DNA of 52,369 bases from Woeseiaceae bacterium (GTDB lineage: Bacteria; Pseudomonadota; Gammaproteobacteria; Steroidobacterales; Woeseiaceae): positions 1 through 52,369 of the forward strand of contig JABDQH010000036.1 in the NCBI GenBank assembly GCA_013042375.1, read 5' to 3'. Positions 17,483 through 26,849 of this stretch are shown one piece after another. Positions within the stretch are counted from its first letter, which is position 1. Each line of letters begins with the position of its first letter. Position numbers and translations under genes: made by a program. The notes beneath the pieces were generated by a model, which saw only the letters and a list, made by a program, of their open reading frames with translations, made no database searches and was not told where the DNA came from.

Positions 17483-18697
17483 ATGTCGGCAATGAGCTTG
17501 GGGCTGCAGGGGCAGCCATTCGACGGTACATCTCGCGATACTTCATTCGTGAGCAACCGACCGCAGCAGGATGGCCTGAGATTTCTGCGCAGTGCTTTCG
17601 CGGACCGCCACGGCGGGGCGTGGATCTATGGCGCCAGCGGTGTCGGCAAGTCGACCCTGGCCCGACATTTCCTGCGCGAGGCCAGTGGCGACGCCGCGGT
17701 TGCCTATGTCGACGGCGAGGGGCTGTACGCGTCCCAGCTGCTTGGCGCGATTCTCGAACGATTTGGCTACGACGTTGCGCCCGGTTCGACGGACGAACTC
17801 CTTGAGACCTTGCGGGCGTTCCTCGCACAGCAGGCGCATACGCGCAAGCCGCCGCTGCTGGTCGTCGACAGACTCAACCGCATGTATCCCGGCGCGCTCA
17901 ACGTGCTGTGCAAACTGGCCAGCATGCAGGCGGACGGCCAGTTCGCGCTGCGTTTTGTCCTGTTGAGCGACACCGACTGCAATCACATCATCGGTTCACC
18001 GAGCATGAAGCCCGTGGCGGACCGGCTCTATGGCAGGATGGAATTGCGTGCGTTTACACAAAAAGAATCGCTGATCTACCTGTACGAGAAGCTGCGCGCC
18101 GCGGGCGCGTCGCGCCCCGACGATATCTTCCCGGCCGACGTCTGCGACGCGATTCACTCGGCAGCCGACGGCTTGCCTGGCGCGCTCAACCGGATCGCGG
18201 CTGCGATCATCGATCAGTCGGACGCCTTGCCGGTGCGATTAAGTCGGATCGACTGCGACGAACTGACCGTGGTTGACGAAGAGTCGCCGCGGCTGGTCCT
18301 GACAAAGGCGGGTGAGGTCCTGCAGGATGTCCAGCTGGTCGCGACGCGTGTGCTCCTGGGGCGATCCGAGATGTGCGACGTAATTGTCGACGACCGCTTC
18401 GTCAGCAAACAGCATGCGTTGCTGGCGTGGAACGAGGATTCGGTCATCCTGATCGACCTCAATAGTGCTAACGGTACACTCGTCAACTCACGGCCCGTGA
18501 AGTCGCGTGTGCTGCGCAACAACGACGTCATCTCGCTGGGCGATCACCGGGTCAAGCTGATCTATGCGAACGCGGGTGCGCGCACCGATTACGAAGACCC
18601 CGATCTTGCGGACACGGCCACGATGATGAACATCGCGCAGGTGCGGCGGAAACGCTCCGTAAGGCAGCTGCCGCTGAAGGTCGTGCATAACAGCTAG
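17483..18697 (+). CDS. AAA ATPase (ExeA/GspA-like) with C-terminal FHA domain
   Basis: A 404-residue soluble protein. Residues 30-260 form an ExeA/TniB-like ATPase with Walker A GASGVGKST (50-58) and Walker B LLVVD ending at Asp129. Residues 270-365 form a forkhead-associated domain with Gly293-Arg294, SKQH (308-311) and NSANGT (328-332), the residues that bind phosphothreonine. The tail has a Thr pair in DTATMM (377-382) and is basic. FHA domains recruit proteins phosphorylated by Ser/Thr kinases, but no kinase or secretion genes are near. The gene has its own upstream region and GAGAGA before the ATG; it converges with the CoA ligase with a one-base gap. The biological role is unknown. Confidence 0.8.
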   Translation: MSAMSLGLQGQPFDGTSRDTSFVSNRPQQDGLRFLRSAFADRHGGAWIYGASGVGKSTLARHFLREASGDAAVAYVDGEGLYASQLLGAILERFGYDVAPGSTDELLETLRAFLAQQAHTRKPPLLVVDRLNRMYPGALNVLCKLASMQADGQFALRFVLLSDTDCNHIIGSPSMKPVADRLYGRMELRAFTQKESLIYLYEKLRAAGASRPDDIFPADVCDAIHSAADGLPGALNRIAAAIIDQSDALPVRLSRIDCDELTVVDEESPRLVLTKAGEVLQDVQLVATRVLLGRSEMCDVIVDDRFVSKQHALLAWNEDSVILIDLNSANGTLVNSRPVKSRVLRNNDVISLGDHRVKLIYANAGARTDYEDPDLADTATMMNIAQVRRKRSVRQLPLKVVHNS

Positions 18698-18698
18698 G

Positions 18699-20594
18699 CT
18701 ACGTCGACCCATAGCCGATCGCCTTCAAGGCGGTTTCGACTTCGTCGAGTACCACGCCGTCCTCGATTGTCGCAGGAACCCTGTATTCGCTGCCGTCGGC
18801 GATGCTTCGCATCGTGCTGCGCAAGATTTTGCCGGATCGCGTCTTTGGTAAGCGTTCGACCACGACCGCGTTCTTGAAGGCGGCCACGGGCCCGACATGT
18901 TCGCGAACCATGGCTATCACTTCGGCGACGATATCCGCGGGAGCGCGCGACACGCCCGCCTTGAGTACGACGAAGCCGACCGGCAACTGGCCCTTGAGCT
19001 TGTCCGAGGCGCCGATGACGGCGCACTCCGCGACGTCGGGATGCCCCGCCAGAACCTCTTCGATCGCACCGGTCGACAGGCGATGCCCCGCGACGTTGAT
19101 GACATCGTCCGTACGCGACATGACGTGGATGTAGCCGTCGTCATCGATGAACCCGGCATCGCCCGTTTCGTAGAAACCAGGGAACGTTTCGAGGTAAGAA
19201 CTCCTGAAGCGTTCCTCGGCCTGCCACAGGCCGGGAAGCGTCCCGGGCGGAAGCGGCAGCTTGCAGGCAATCGCGCCGACATCGCCGGATTTCACAGCAC
19301 TCCCGTCCGGGTTCAGGCAGCGCACGTCCCAGCCGGGCGCCGCCGGGCCGACCGAGCCCGCCTTGACCGGGAGTAACTCGATGCCGAGGCAGTTGGCGGC
19401 AATGGCCCATCCGGTTTCCGTTTGCCACCAGTGGTCGATGACGGGAATACCCAGCCTGTCTTCGGCCCAGTGCAGCGTGTCGGGATCGCAGCGTTCGCCG
19501 GCAAGAAACAGCGCTCGCATCTTCGAGAGATCGTAGTCGCCGATCAGCTTGCCGTCCGGGTCTCGCTGCTTGATGGCGCGAAAAGCCGTCGGCGCAGTGA
19601 ACATGGTCGCGACGCCGTGCTCGGCAGCGACGCGCCAGAATGCACCGGCGTCGGGTGTCCCGACAGGCTTGCCTTCGTAGAGGACCGTGGTGTTGCCATG
19701 CAACAGAGGGCCGTAAATGATGTACGAGTGCCCGACGACCCAACCGATATCGGACGCGGCCCAGTAGACCTCGCCCGGTTCGACGCCGTAGATGTTCTTC
19801 ATCGACCAGTGCAGTGCAACGGCGTGACCACCGTTGTCCCGGACGATGCCTTTCGGCTGACCCGTCGTACCGGATGTGTAGAGCAGGTACAGGGGATCCG
19901 TTGCCTCGACAAAAACACAATCGCCGGGCGTTGCCGTGGCCGCGGCCTCGTGCCAGTCGACGTCGCGGCCCGCGACCATGCCTGCCTCGACCTGCGGCCG
20001 TTGCAGGACGATGCATGTATCCGGCTTGTGATTGGCGAGATCGATTGCCGCATCGAGCAACGGCTTGTACTCGACGAGGCGAGTCGGCTCGATGCCGCAG
20101 GACGCCGACACGATGACTCGCGGCCGGGCATCATCGATCCTTGTTGCAAGTTCGTTGGCTGCGAAGCCGCCGAAAACGACGGAATGCACGGCGCCGAGCC
20201 GTGCGCAGGCAAGCACCGCAACGATTGCCTCGGGAATCATCGGCATGTAGACGATGACACGATCGCCCCGCGTGACGCCATTCTCCGCGAGCACGCCCGC
20301 GAACGTCGCGACATCCGCCAGTAGTTCCGAATAGCTGATGCGGCGTTTCGTGTCCGTTACCGGGCTGTCGTAAATCACGGCCGCCTGGTCGCCGCGTCCC
20401 CGCTCAACGTGCCGGTCCAGCGCGTTATAACAGGTATTGAGAATCCCACCGGAAAACCAGCGAAATATTCCCGGCGACGGTTCAGAGAGGACACTGTCCC
20501 AGCGCGTCTCCCAGTCTATGCCTTCTGCGGCCTGCGCCCAGAACTCTTCAGGGTTTTCGATCGACGTCCGGTGGGTCGTTGCATAATCAGTCAT
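18699..20594 (-). CDS. prpE: Propionyl-CoA synthetase-type acyl-CoA ligase
   Basis: A 631-residue ANL-superfamily ligase of the Acs/PrpE class. Visible are LLYTSGTTGQPKGIV, DHWWQTETGW, YETGDAGFIDDDGY and, near the C-terminus, KTRSGKILR with the catalytic and acetylatable Lys589. The N-terminus (FWAQAAEGIDWETRWDSVL) fits PrpE better than AcsA. It activates propionate, possibly also acetate, to the CoA thioester via an acyl-adenylate. In this region it sits with a carboxylate symporter and CrbS/CrbR-like regulators, and the dedicated acs gene is only a remnant at 27528-27755, so this enzyme may have taken over acetate activation; that is inference. Confidence 0.88.
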   Translation of the reverse strand: MTDYATTHRTSIENPEEFWAQAAEGIDWETRWDSVLSEPSPGIFRWFSGGILNTCYNALDRHVERGRGDQAAVIYDSPVTDTKRRISYSELLADVATFAGVLAENGVTRGDRVIVYMPMIPEAIVAVLACARLGAVHSVVFGGFAANELATRIDDARPRVIVSASCGIEPTRLVEYKPLLDAAIDLANHKPDTCIVLQRPQVEAGMVAGRDVDWHEAAATATPGDCVFVEATDPLYLLYTSGTTGQPKGIVRDNGGHAVALHWSMKNIYGVEPGEVYWAASDIGWVVGHSYIIYGPLLHGNTTVLYEGKPVGTPDAGAFWRVAAEHGVATMFTAPTAFRAIKQRDPDGKLIGDYDLSKMRALFLAGERCDPDTLHWAEDRLGIPVIDHWWQTETGWAIAANCLGIELLPVKAGSVGPAAPGWDVRCLNPDGSAVKSGDVGAIACKLPLPPGTLPGLWQAEERFRSSYLETFPGFYETGDAGFIDDDGYIHVMSRTDDVINVAGHRLSTGAIEEVLAGHPDVAECAVIGASDKLKGQLPVGFVVLKAGVSRAPADIVAEVIAMVREHVGPVAAFKNAVVVERLPKTRSGKILRSTMRSIADGSEYRVPATIEDGVVLDEVETALKAIGYGST

Positions 20595-20673
20595 GACATA
20601 CCTGCGAATTGACGGACTCTACGAGTCTAGGCAACACCTGGCGAACCTGCCATTGGACGAAAGGAGAACGACT

Positions 20674-21141
20674 TCAGTCTTCCTCCTCGAGGAAGACGAC
20701 CGGGACCTCACCGTACCAGGTTGCGCCCTGCGCGCTGACCGCAATACGAATGGTCGAATCCTGCGAAGAGGGTAGAGGAATCAGGCCCTGCCACTCGAGG
20801 CCGTCACCATCGGTGCGCGTCATCGGAGCGGGCGGCCGCCCGGAGCCGCCGTTGGCCAGGCCGACGGCGGCGCTTTGCAGCGGATGCGAAGCCGTCATCT
20901 TCAGGGCGATCGAAGTCGCTGCGAAGGTCTCAGGCAAGATCGTAAGCTGAAAGTCGCTGTTGTGAAGATCGCAGCTGCCGCTTGCATAGCGGCAGTTGGA
21001 CCTGCCGAGGAGCTTGTACGTCTTGCCCACCTGCGCGGCCTGGGGTTTTTCTCCGACCAGGTTCCCGACCGCATACCAGGCCAGTATCGACAGGACCGGG
21101 GCCACGATCAGGGCCGTTACTACGTGCTTGTTTTTCCACAT
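20674..21141 (-). CDS. Membrane-anchored periplasmic protein of unknown function
   Basis: A 155-residue protein I do not recognise. Residues 8-30 form one hydrophobic segment (ALIVAPVLSILAWYAVGNLV), so the rest is probably periplasmic. Two cysteines in NCRYASGSCDLHNSDF could form a disulfide or bind metal. The tail ends in an acidic EEED. The ATG lies only about 15 bases after the T-run of the symporter terminator, and I see no good ribosome site, so expression may rely on read-through or a promoter inside the terminator region. The two-cysteine pattern and the following strand-rich section recall FixH-like periplasmic domains only vaguely. Confidence 0.6.
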   Translation of the reverse strand: MWKNKHVVTALIVAPVLSILAWYAVGNLVGEKPQAAQVGKTYKLLGRSNCRYASGSCDLHNSDFQLTILPETFAATSIALKMTASHPLQSAAVGLANGGSGRPPAPMTRTDGDGLEWQGLIPLPSSQDSTIRIAVSAQGATWYGEVPVVFLEEED

Positions 21142-21156
21142 GAGCGCATCGTAAGC

Positions 21157-21185
21157 AAAAAAGAGGGGGGACGCGAAGCCCCCCC
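21157..21185 (-). terminator. Intrinsic terminator after the symporter gene
   Basis: On the minus strand a C/G-run stem (GGGGGG...CCCCCC, loop CTTCGCGT) is followed by TCTTTTTT. It closes the DUF4212-symporter operon 20 bases after the symporter stop. Confidence 0.85.
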
Positions 21186-21204
21186 TGCAAACCCGTATGG
21201 GATC

Positions 21205-22938
21205 CTAGTGTTCTACCGCTGCCTGAGCGCCATGCGGCACGCGGATGTCTTCCACCAGGTGCTGGATGTGCTCGGGCGGCGCAGCCGTGACGCGTGAGAC
21301 AATCAAGGCAACGGCGAAGTTGACCAGAGCGCCCACTGCGCCGAACGCGTTGGGCTCTATCCCTAAGAACCAGTTCTCGCTCATGCCACCCATGTAGCTC
21401 GTACCCGGAATGAACATGATGCCCTTGTGCTGGAACACGTACAGCAGCGTTACGCCGAGACCTGCAATCATGCCCGCAATCGCGCCTTCCTTGTTCATGC
21501 GCTTGTAAAAAATACCGAGCATGAGAACAGGGAAGATCGAGGAAGCGGCGAGGCCGAAGGCCAGCGCCACCGTGCCGGCGGCGAAATCGGGCGGGTTGAA
21601 GCCGAGATAGCCGGCCAGCACAATTGCGCCGGCCATTGCGATACGGCTGGCCAGCAATTCCTGCTGCTCCGTGATATCCGGTTTGAACACGCCCTTGAGC
21701 AGGTCATGCGATATTGCCGAGGATATTGCGAGTAGCAATCCGGCAGCGGTCGACAATGCGGCCGCAAGGCCACCGGCTGCGACAAGTGCAATGACCCAGT
21801 TCGGCAGCCTGGCGATTTCCGGATTCGCCAGGACCATGATGTCGCGGTCTACTTTGACCAGTTCATTGGTGGCAGGATCGGCAGTGTAAACGAGCTTGCC
21901 ATCGCCGTCCTTGTCTTCCCACCCCAGCAGACCGGTCTCTTCCCACTTCGTCATCCAGGTCGGAACGTCTTCAATGGCCAGTTGTTCGCCAGACGGCAAG
22001 TTGACCGTTTCGATCAGGTTCAGGCGCGCCATCGCGGCTACCGACGGTGCCGTCGTGTACAGGATTGCGATGAACACCAGCGCCCAGCCGGCGGAGCTGC
22101 GTGCGTCCTTGACCTTCGGGACCGTGAAGAACCGAATGATGACGTGCGGCAGGCCGGCCGTACCGATCATCAGCGAGAACGTGTAGGCGAACATGTTCAG
22201 GCTGCTTAATCGTTTAGCGGTGGTGTATTCCGTAAAGCCCAGATCTCTCAATACCTGGTCGAGCCGGTCAAGCAGGAAGACCCCGTCTTCCATCGACGAT
22301 CCAAGACCCAGCTGCGGGATTGGATTGCCCGTCAGGGAGATCGAGATGAAGATCGCAGGGATCGTGTAGGCGACGATCAGTACGCAGTACTGTGCGATCT
22401 GCGTATACGTGATGCCCTTCATGCCGCCGAGTACCGCGTAGATGAACACGATACCCATGCCGATCAGCAGGCCGGAGTTGTAGTCGAGCTCGAGGAAGCG
22501 CGAGAAGGCGACGCCGATACCCTTCATCTGACCGATGACGTATGTCACGGACGCGACGATGAGGCAGATGACGGCGACGATGCGCGCGGCTTTCGAATAG
22601 TAGCGGTCGCCAATAAACTCGGGCACCGTGAACTTGCCGAACTTGCGCAGGTAAGGCGCCAGCAGCATGGCCAGCAGGACATAGCCGCCGGTCCAGCCCA
22701 TCAGGAAGACGGAGCCACCGTAACCCATGAAGGCGATCAGGCCGGCCATCGAAATAAAGGACGCGGCCGACATCCAGTCGGCTGCCGTTGCCATGCCGTT
22801 GGCGACCGGGTGGACGCCGGTGCCGGCAACGTAGAAGTCCTTGGTCGTGGACGCGCGCGACCAGATGGCGATACCGATGTAAATCGCGAACGTCAGGCCG
22901 ACGACAAGATAGGTAGTTGCTTGCAGTGACATGCTCAA
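21205..22938 (-). CDS. Sodium:solute symporter, VC_2705/ActP-like large subunit
   Basis: A 577-residue SSF protein with about 13 membrane segments. Family features include WMSAASFISMAGL, YGGSVFLMGWTGGYVLLA and GGLAAALSTAAGLLLAISSA. A soluble insert at about residues 315-375 carries an acidic calcium-site-like DKDGDGKL, which I recall as usual in the VC_2705 subfamily rather than an oddity. It is expected to take up acetate, propionate or similar acids with sodium. It follows its small DUF4212 partner by six bases and ends in a strong terminator. Divergent neighbours are a CrbS-like kinase whose own N-terminus is a related SSF domain. Confidence 0.92.
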   Translation of the reverse strand: MSMSLQATTYLVVGLTFAIYIGIAIWSRASTTKDFYVAGTGVHPVANGMATAADWMSAASFISMAGLIAFMGYGGSVFLMGWTGGYVLLAMLLAPYLRKFGKFTVPEFIGDRYYSKAARIVAVICLIVASVTYVIGQMKGIGVAFSRFLELDYNSGLLIGMGIVFIYAVLGGMKGITYTQIAQYCVLIVAYTIPAIFISISLTGNPIPQLGLGSSMEDGVFLLDRLDQVLRDLGFTEYTTAKRLSSLNMFAYTFSLMIGTAGLPHVIIRFFTVPKVKDARSSAGWALVFIAILYTTAPSVAAMARLNLIETVNLPSGEQLAIEDVPTWMTKWEETGLLGWEDKDGDGKLVYTADPATNELVKVDRDIMVLANPEIARLPNWVIALVAAGGLAAALSTAAGLLLAISSAISHDLLKGVFKPDITEQQELLASRIAMAGAIVLAGYLGFNPPDFAAGTVALAFGLAASSIFPVLMLGIFYKRMNKEGAIAGMIAGLGVTLLYVFQHKGIMFIPGTSYMGGMSENWFLGIEPNAFGAVGALVNFAVALIVSRVTAAPPEHIQHLVEDIRVPHGAQAAVEH

Positions 22939-22944
22939 TACCTC

Positions 22945-23199
22945 CTACTTGTCTTCGTGCACGTCATGCTCACGATCGAGCTTGCCCATGCGATATGCGT
23001 AGAAAAAGATCAACGCGACAAATGTATAGATGGATCCCTGCTGCGCGAACCAGAACCCGAGTTTGTAGCCGCCGATCCGGATGCTGTTCAACTCATCGAC
23101 GAGGATGATGCCGAACAGGTAGGAAACGACGAACCAGATCACGAGACACAGGGCCACAAGCCGGAGGTTTGCTCTCCAGTAGCTGCTTTTGTCAGACAT
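22945..23199 (-). CDS. DUF4212 small subunit of sodium:solute symporter
   Basis: An 84-residue protein with two hydrophobic segments (about 12-34 and 48-68), typical of the small partner that precedes VC_2705-type symporters. Family traits are the YWRANLRL start and FWFAQQGSIYTFVALIFFYA. It probably stabilises or localises the large subunit. AGGGGGAT precedes the ATG. It is the first gene of the leftward operon; the 128-base gap to the divergent kinase gene must hold both promoters. Confidence 0.92.
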   Translation of the reverse strand: MSDKSSYWRANLRLVALCLVIWFVVSYLFGIILVDELNSIRIGGYKLGFWFAQQGSIYTFVALIFFYAYRMGKLDREHDVHEDK

Positions 23200-23327
23200 G
23201 CTATCCCCCTATTGTTTGCGGGTGCTTCTACTAGTTATCGCCGACGAATCTAGCAAACGCCCGCTGTCGCGGGCATTCGACGATAGTAGTAGACTCCTTA
23301 CAGAACAATGAAATTGGGGGGATACCG

Positions 23328-26300
23328 GTGATCAACTGGCAGGTGCTGCTGGTCTTGTCGCTGGGCTACGTAGTGGTGCTCTTTGCCATCGCGTACTGGG
23401 GTGACACGGCTGATAGCCGCCGTTTTTCGAGGTTCGGCCGCTCTGTCATTTACAGCCTCACGCTGGCTGTCTATTGCACGTCCTGGACCTTTTACGGCGC
23501 CGTCGGCACGGCGGCAGAGAACGGCTGGGGCTACCTGCCCATCTACGTCGGCCCTATGCTCGTAATCCTCTTCGGCTGGCCCCTGATCAATCGCATCGTG
23601 ACGATCAGCAAGCGCCAGAATCTGACCTCGATCGCCGACTTTATTTCGGCCCGGTATGGCAAGGCGCAAAGCCTGGCAGCGCTCGTCACGGTCATCGCCA
23701 CGATTGGCTCCGTCCCGTATATCGCCTTGCAGCTCAAGGCCATCGTCAGCGGTTTCAACATAGTCTCGGACTACCCGGCAAGCGGTGGTAGCGGGTACGA
23801 CGCGGCACTGGTCGTGGCTGCGGCGCTTGCCGTGTTTGCGATATTGTTCGGAACGCGCAAGATTGATGTCACCGAGCATCATGAAGGAATGATGCTTGCC
23901 ATCGCATTCGAATCGATCGTCAAGCTGCTGGCGTTCGTTGCCGTTGGCCTGTTCGCGTTATTCTTGCTGGGCAGTCTCGGAGACGGGAGCTCGATGTCCT
24001 CACCATCTGATGCCGTCTTCAAACCCGATCATTTGCCCGATGCGTTCGTTACCCAGCTGATACTCGCGAGTGCGGCCATATTCTGTTTGCCGCGCCAGTT
24101 CCATGTCGCGATCGTCGAGGCGCACAAGGATGCGAATATCCGGATGGCGCGCTGGACGTTTCCTTTGTACCTGCTCGTATTCATGGTTTTCATCGTTCCG
24201 ATCGCGTTGGCGGGATTGAGGTACCTGTCACCTGGTGAGTTCAGCGGCGACGTGTTCGTGCTGGCACTGCCGCTGCAGGCCGGCTCGGACTGGCTGACGA
24301 TTCTCGCGTTTCTCGGCGGATTCTCGGCTGCCACGAGTATGGTCATTGTGGCCTGCGTCGCCCTGTCGACCATGATCAGCAACGAACTCGTCATGCCGGC
24401 GCTGCTGCAGATCAAGGCACTGGGATTATCCGAACGCGCCGACTACTCGCAGCTGCTGCTCGCCATTCGTCGCGGCGCCATCATCGGTATCTCCTTGCTC
24501 GGCTATTTGTATTACCTCGTGACGGACGAGTCCGCGGCTCTGGCGAGCATTGGCCTGTTATCGTTCGCGGCCGCCGCACAGTTCATGCCGCTGATCGTGC
24601 TCGGTCTTTACTGGAGGCGTGCTACACGGGCCGGGGCAATCGCAGGGCTCACGACTGGATTCGTGCTCTGGGCATTCACGTTGTTTCTGCCGACCCTGGC
24701 GCGCTCAGGCCTGTTTAGCGCCGACTTCGTCGAGTTCGGCGTGTTCGGCTGGTCGTGGCTGCGCCCGGAGGCCTTGCTGGTCGATTTGCAGGCTAACCCG
24801 CTGACGCACGGTGTCGCGTGGTCCCTCATGGGCAACATCGCCGTGCTTGTTGCCGTCTCGTCGCTGACGCGCCAGTCGATGATCGAGAAAATCCAGGCGC
24901 GCGCGTTCGCCAGTCCTATTGTCGTCGGGCGGGCAATGCAGCCCTCGGCGACCGGCTCGGACCTGACCAACGCCGACCTGCGCGCGCTTGCCGATCGCTT
25001 TCTCGGTGAGGCGCATGCGAAACGTTCCTTCGACGACTTCATGATGCAACAGGGGATCGATCTTGCGCCCTCATTGCGAGCGGACCGCCGCTTGCTGCAG
25101 TTCACCGAACGTTTGCTGTCTGGTGCCATCGGGGCGGCGTCCGCGCGCATCGTGATATCGACGGCACTGCGCAAGACCGGCATGGAAATCGGTGATGTCG
25201 TACTGTTGCTCGATGAAACCTCCCATGCGGTGCGGTTTAACCGACAACTCACCGAGGCGACACTCGAGAATATCTCGCAGGGTGTCAGCGTGGTCGATAC
25301 GGACCTGCGGCTGATCGGCTGGAACAGCCGCTATCTCGAACTCATGAGTTACCCCGAGGGCATGGTGCATGTCGGCGAATCCATCGAAGACCTGATGGTC
25401 TATAACGCCAAGCTTGGACGCTTCGGTAACGGCGACGTTCAGCAGGAGGTCGCCAAGCGACTGCAACACCTGCGCGACGGCACTGCCTATCGCTACGAGA
25501 GCAACTTCATTGATGGCAAGGTGATCGAGATTCGTGGCCAGCCCATGCTGGACGGCGGCTTCGTTACGACCTATACGGATATCACTGACTTCAAGCGTGC
25601 CGAAGCGGCTCTGGTCGATGCCAAGCAGCTGCTGGAGCAGCGCGTTGCGGACCGCACGGCAGAGCTGGAACGCACGATGGCCGCCCTGCAAGCGGCGAAG
25701 GCCACGGCCGAAGAGGCCAACGTCTCGAAGACGCGGTTCCTTGCCGCCGCCGCTCACGATCTGTTGCAGCCTCTCAACGCAGCCAAGCTGTTTGCAGCAT
25801 TGCTCGGTGAACACCGGACGGAGATGACGGACGAGCAGAGCAAGCTCGTGGCACGCGTGGAAAGCGGCCTGCTGAGCGTAGAAGACCTGCTGAGTGCCTT
25901 GCTCGATATTTCGCGACTGGACACGGCTGCGCCCGAGCCGAAGCGCGAGAATCTCAGCGTTGCCGAACTGTTCGACGCACTCGAGGCGCAGTTCGCCGAG
26001 ACCTTCGCCGAGCAGGGGCTCAGGCTGCGGTTCGCCAAGACTGACCTGGCGGTGTATTCGGACCCGGCATTGTTGCGGCGCATTCTGCAGAATTTCATAA
26101 GCAACGCGAGGCGCTACACGCGCAAGGGTGGGGTATTGATCGGCTGCCGGCGCCGCAACGGGAGCATAGCCCTCCAGGTCATCGATACCGGCGTCGGCAT
26201 TGCCGAAAGCGATCAGAAGGCCGTGTTCGAGGAGTTTCACCGCCTTTCCGATGGCACTGAGCACACCAAGCGCGGTCTCGGGCTCGGACTGGCCATCGTC

Positions 26301-26849
26301 GATCGCATCGCGCGGTTGCTCGGGCACGAAATCTCTCTGCGTTCAGAACTCGGAAAGGGGAGTTGTTTCGAGGTCTTCGTGCCGCGTGCTGACAAAGCGC
26401 ACGTGGCCCGGGCGATACCGAAAAGTCCCAAACAGCGCGTGGCCTCACCCATCGATGGCCAGATCGTTCTCTGTGTCGATAACGAGACCGAGATCCTGGC
26501 CGGCATGAAGGGCTTGATCGGCAAGTGGGGCGCGGCGCCGGTTACCGCTTCAAGCCCCCGGGAAGCGGCGGCTGCTGCCGATCGCATCTTTGCCGAACGG
26601 GGGCAGTGGCCGGACCTGTTGCTCGTGGACTACCACCTGAATGATCACGTGACCGGTCTCGATGTCATCGACGACTTGCGCAACAAGGCGCTGCGCAACG
26701 TGCCGGCCGTCATCCTGACGGCCGATCACTCGCAGACCGTCGCAGATCTCGTCGGGGAAGCCGGCATCACGCTGCTGCGCAAGCCCGTCAAACCGGCAGC
26801 CCTGCGGGCGCTAGTCAACCGAATCCTGAGCCGCCAGGTCGCCGACTGA
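23328..26849 (+). CDS. crbS: CrbS-like hybrid sensor kinase with SSF transporter domain
   Basis: An 1173-residue membrane kinase. Residues 1 to about 500 are an SSF symporter-like domain with about 13 membrane segments; a PAS-type region (about 640-750) precedes a coiled coil; the phosphoacceptor is His810 in AAAHDLLQPL; the ATPase domain has NFISNARRYT, DTGVGIAESD and RGLGLGLAIV; a C-terminal receiver has Asp1101 in LLLVDYHLND and the lysine in LLRKPVK. CrbS-CrbR systems control acetate uptake and activation genes. The start is GTG 23328 with TTGGGGGGAT just upstream. The gap to the symporter gene has a rough inverted repeat (CTACTAGTTATCG near 23232, CGATAGTAGTAG near 23280), possibly an operator. 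Its 3' end overlaps crbR by 39 bases tail to tail. Confidence 0.93.
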   Translation: MINWQVLLVLSLGYVVVLFAIAYWGDTADSRRFSRFGRSVIYSLTLAVYCTSWTFYGAVGTAAENGWGYLPIYVGPMLVILFGWPLINRIVTISKRQNLTSIADFISARYGKAQSLAALVTVIATIGSVPYIALQLKAIVSGFNIVSDYPASGGSGYDAALVVAAALAVFAILFGTRKIDVTEHHEGMMLAIAFESIVKLLAFVAVGLFALFLLGSLGDGSSMSSPSDAVFKPDHLPDAFVTQLILASAAIFCLPRQFHVAIVEAHKDANIRMARWTFPLYLLVFMVFIVPIALAGLRYLSPGEFSGDVFVLALPLQAGSDWLTILAFLGGFSAATSMVIVACVALSTMISNELVMPALLQIKALGLSERADYSQLLLAIRRGAIIGISLLGYLYYLVTDESAALASIGLLSFAAAAQFMPLIVLGLYWRRATRAGAIAGLTTGFVLWAFTLFLPTLARSGLFSADFVEFGVFGWSWLRPEALLVDLQANPLTHGVAWSLMGNIAVLVAVSSLTRQSMIEKIQARAFASPIVVGRAMQPSATGSDLTNADLRALADRFLGEAHAKRSFDDFMMQQGIDLAPSLRADRRLLQFTERLLSGAIGAASARIVISTALRKTGMEIGDVVLLLDETSHAVRFNRQLTEATLENISQGVSVVDTDLRLIGWNSRYLELMSYPEGMVHVGESIEDLMVYNAKLGRFGNGDVQQEVAKRLQHLRDGTAYRYESNFIDGKVIEIRGQPMLDGGFVTTYTDITDFKRAEAALVDAKQLLEQRVADRTAELERTMAALQAAKATAEEANVSKTRFLAAAAHDLLQPLNAAKLFAALLGEHRTEMTDEQSKLVARVESGLLSVEDLLSALLDISRLDTAAPEPKRENLSVAELFDALEAQFAETFAEQGLRLRFAKTDLAVYSDPALLRRILQNFISNARRYTRKGGVLIGCRRRNGSIALQVIDTGVGIAESDQKAVFEEFHRLSDGTEHTKRGLGLGLAIVDRIARLLGHEISLRSELGKGSCFEVFVPRADKAHVARAIPKSPKQRVASPIDGQIVLCVDNETEILAGMKGLIGKWGAAPVTASSPREAAAAADRIFAERGQWPDLLLVDYHLNDHVTGLDVIDDLRNKALRNVPAVILTADHSQTVADLVGEAGITLLRKPVKPAALRALVNRILSRQVAD

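Noticed and set aside
22000-22300. Soluble calcium-site-like insert in the symporter as a novel fusion
   Set aside because: As I recall, the DxDGDG-containing insert is a regular feature of the VC_2705 symporter subfamily.
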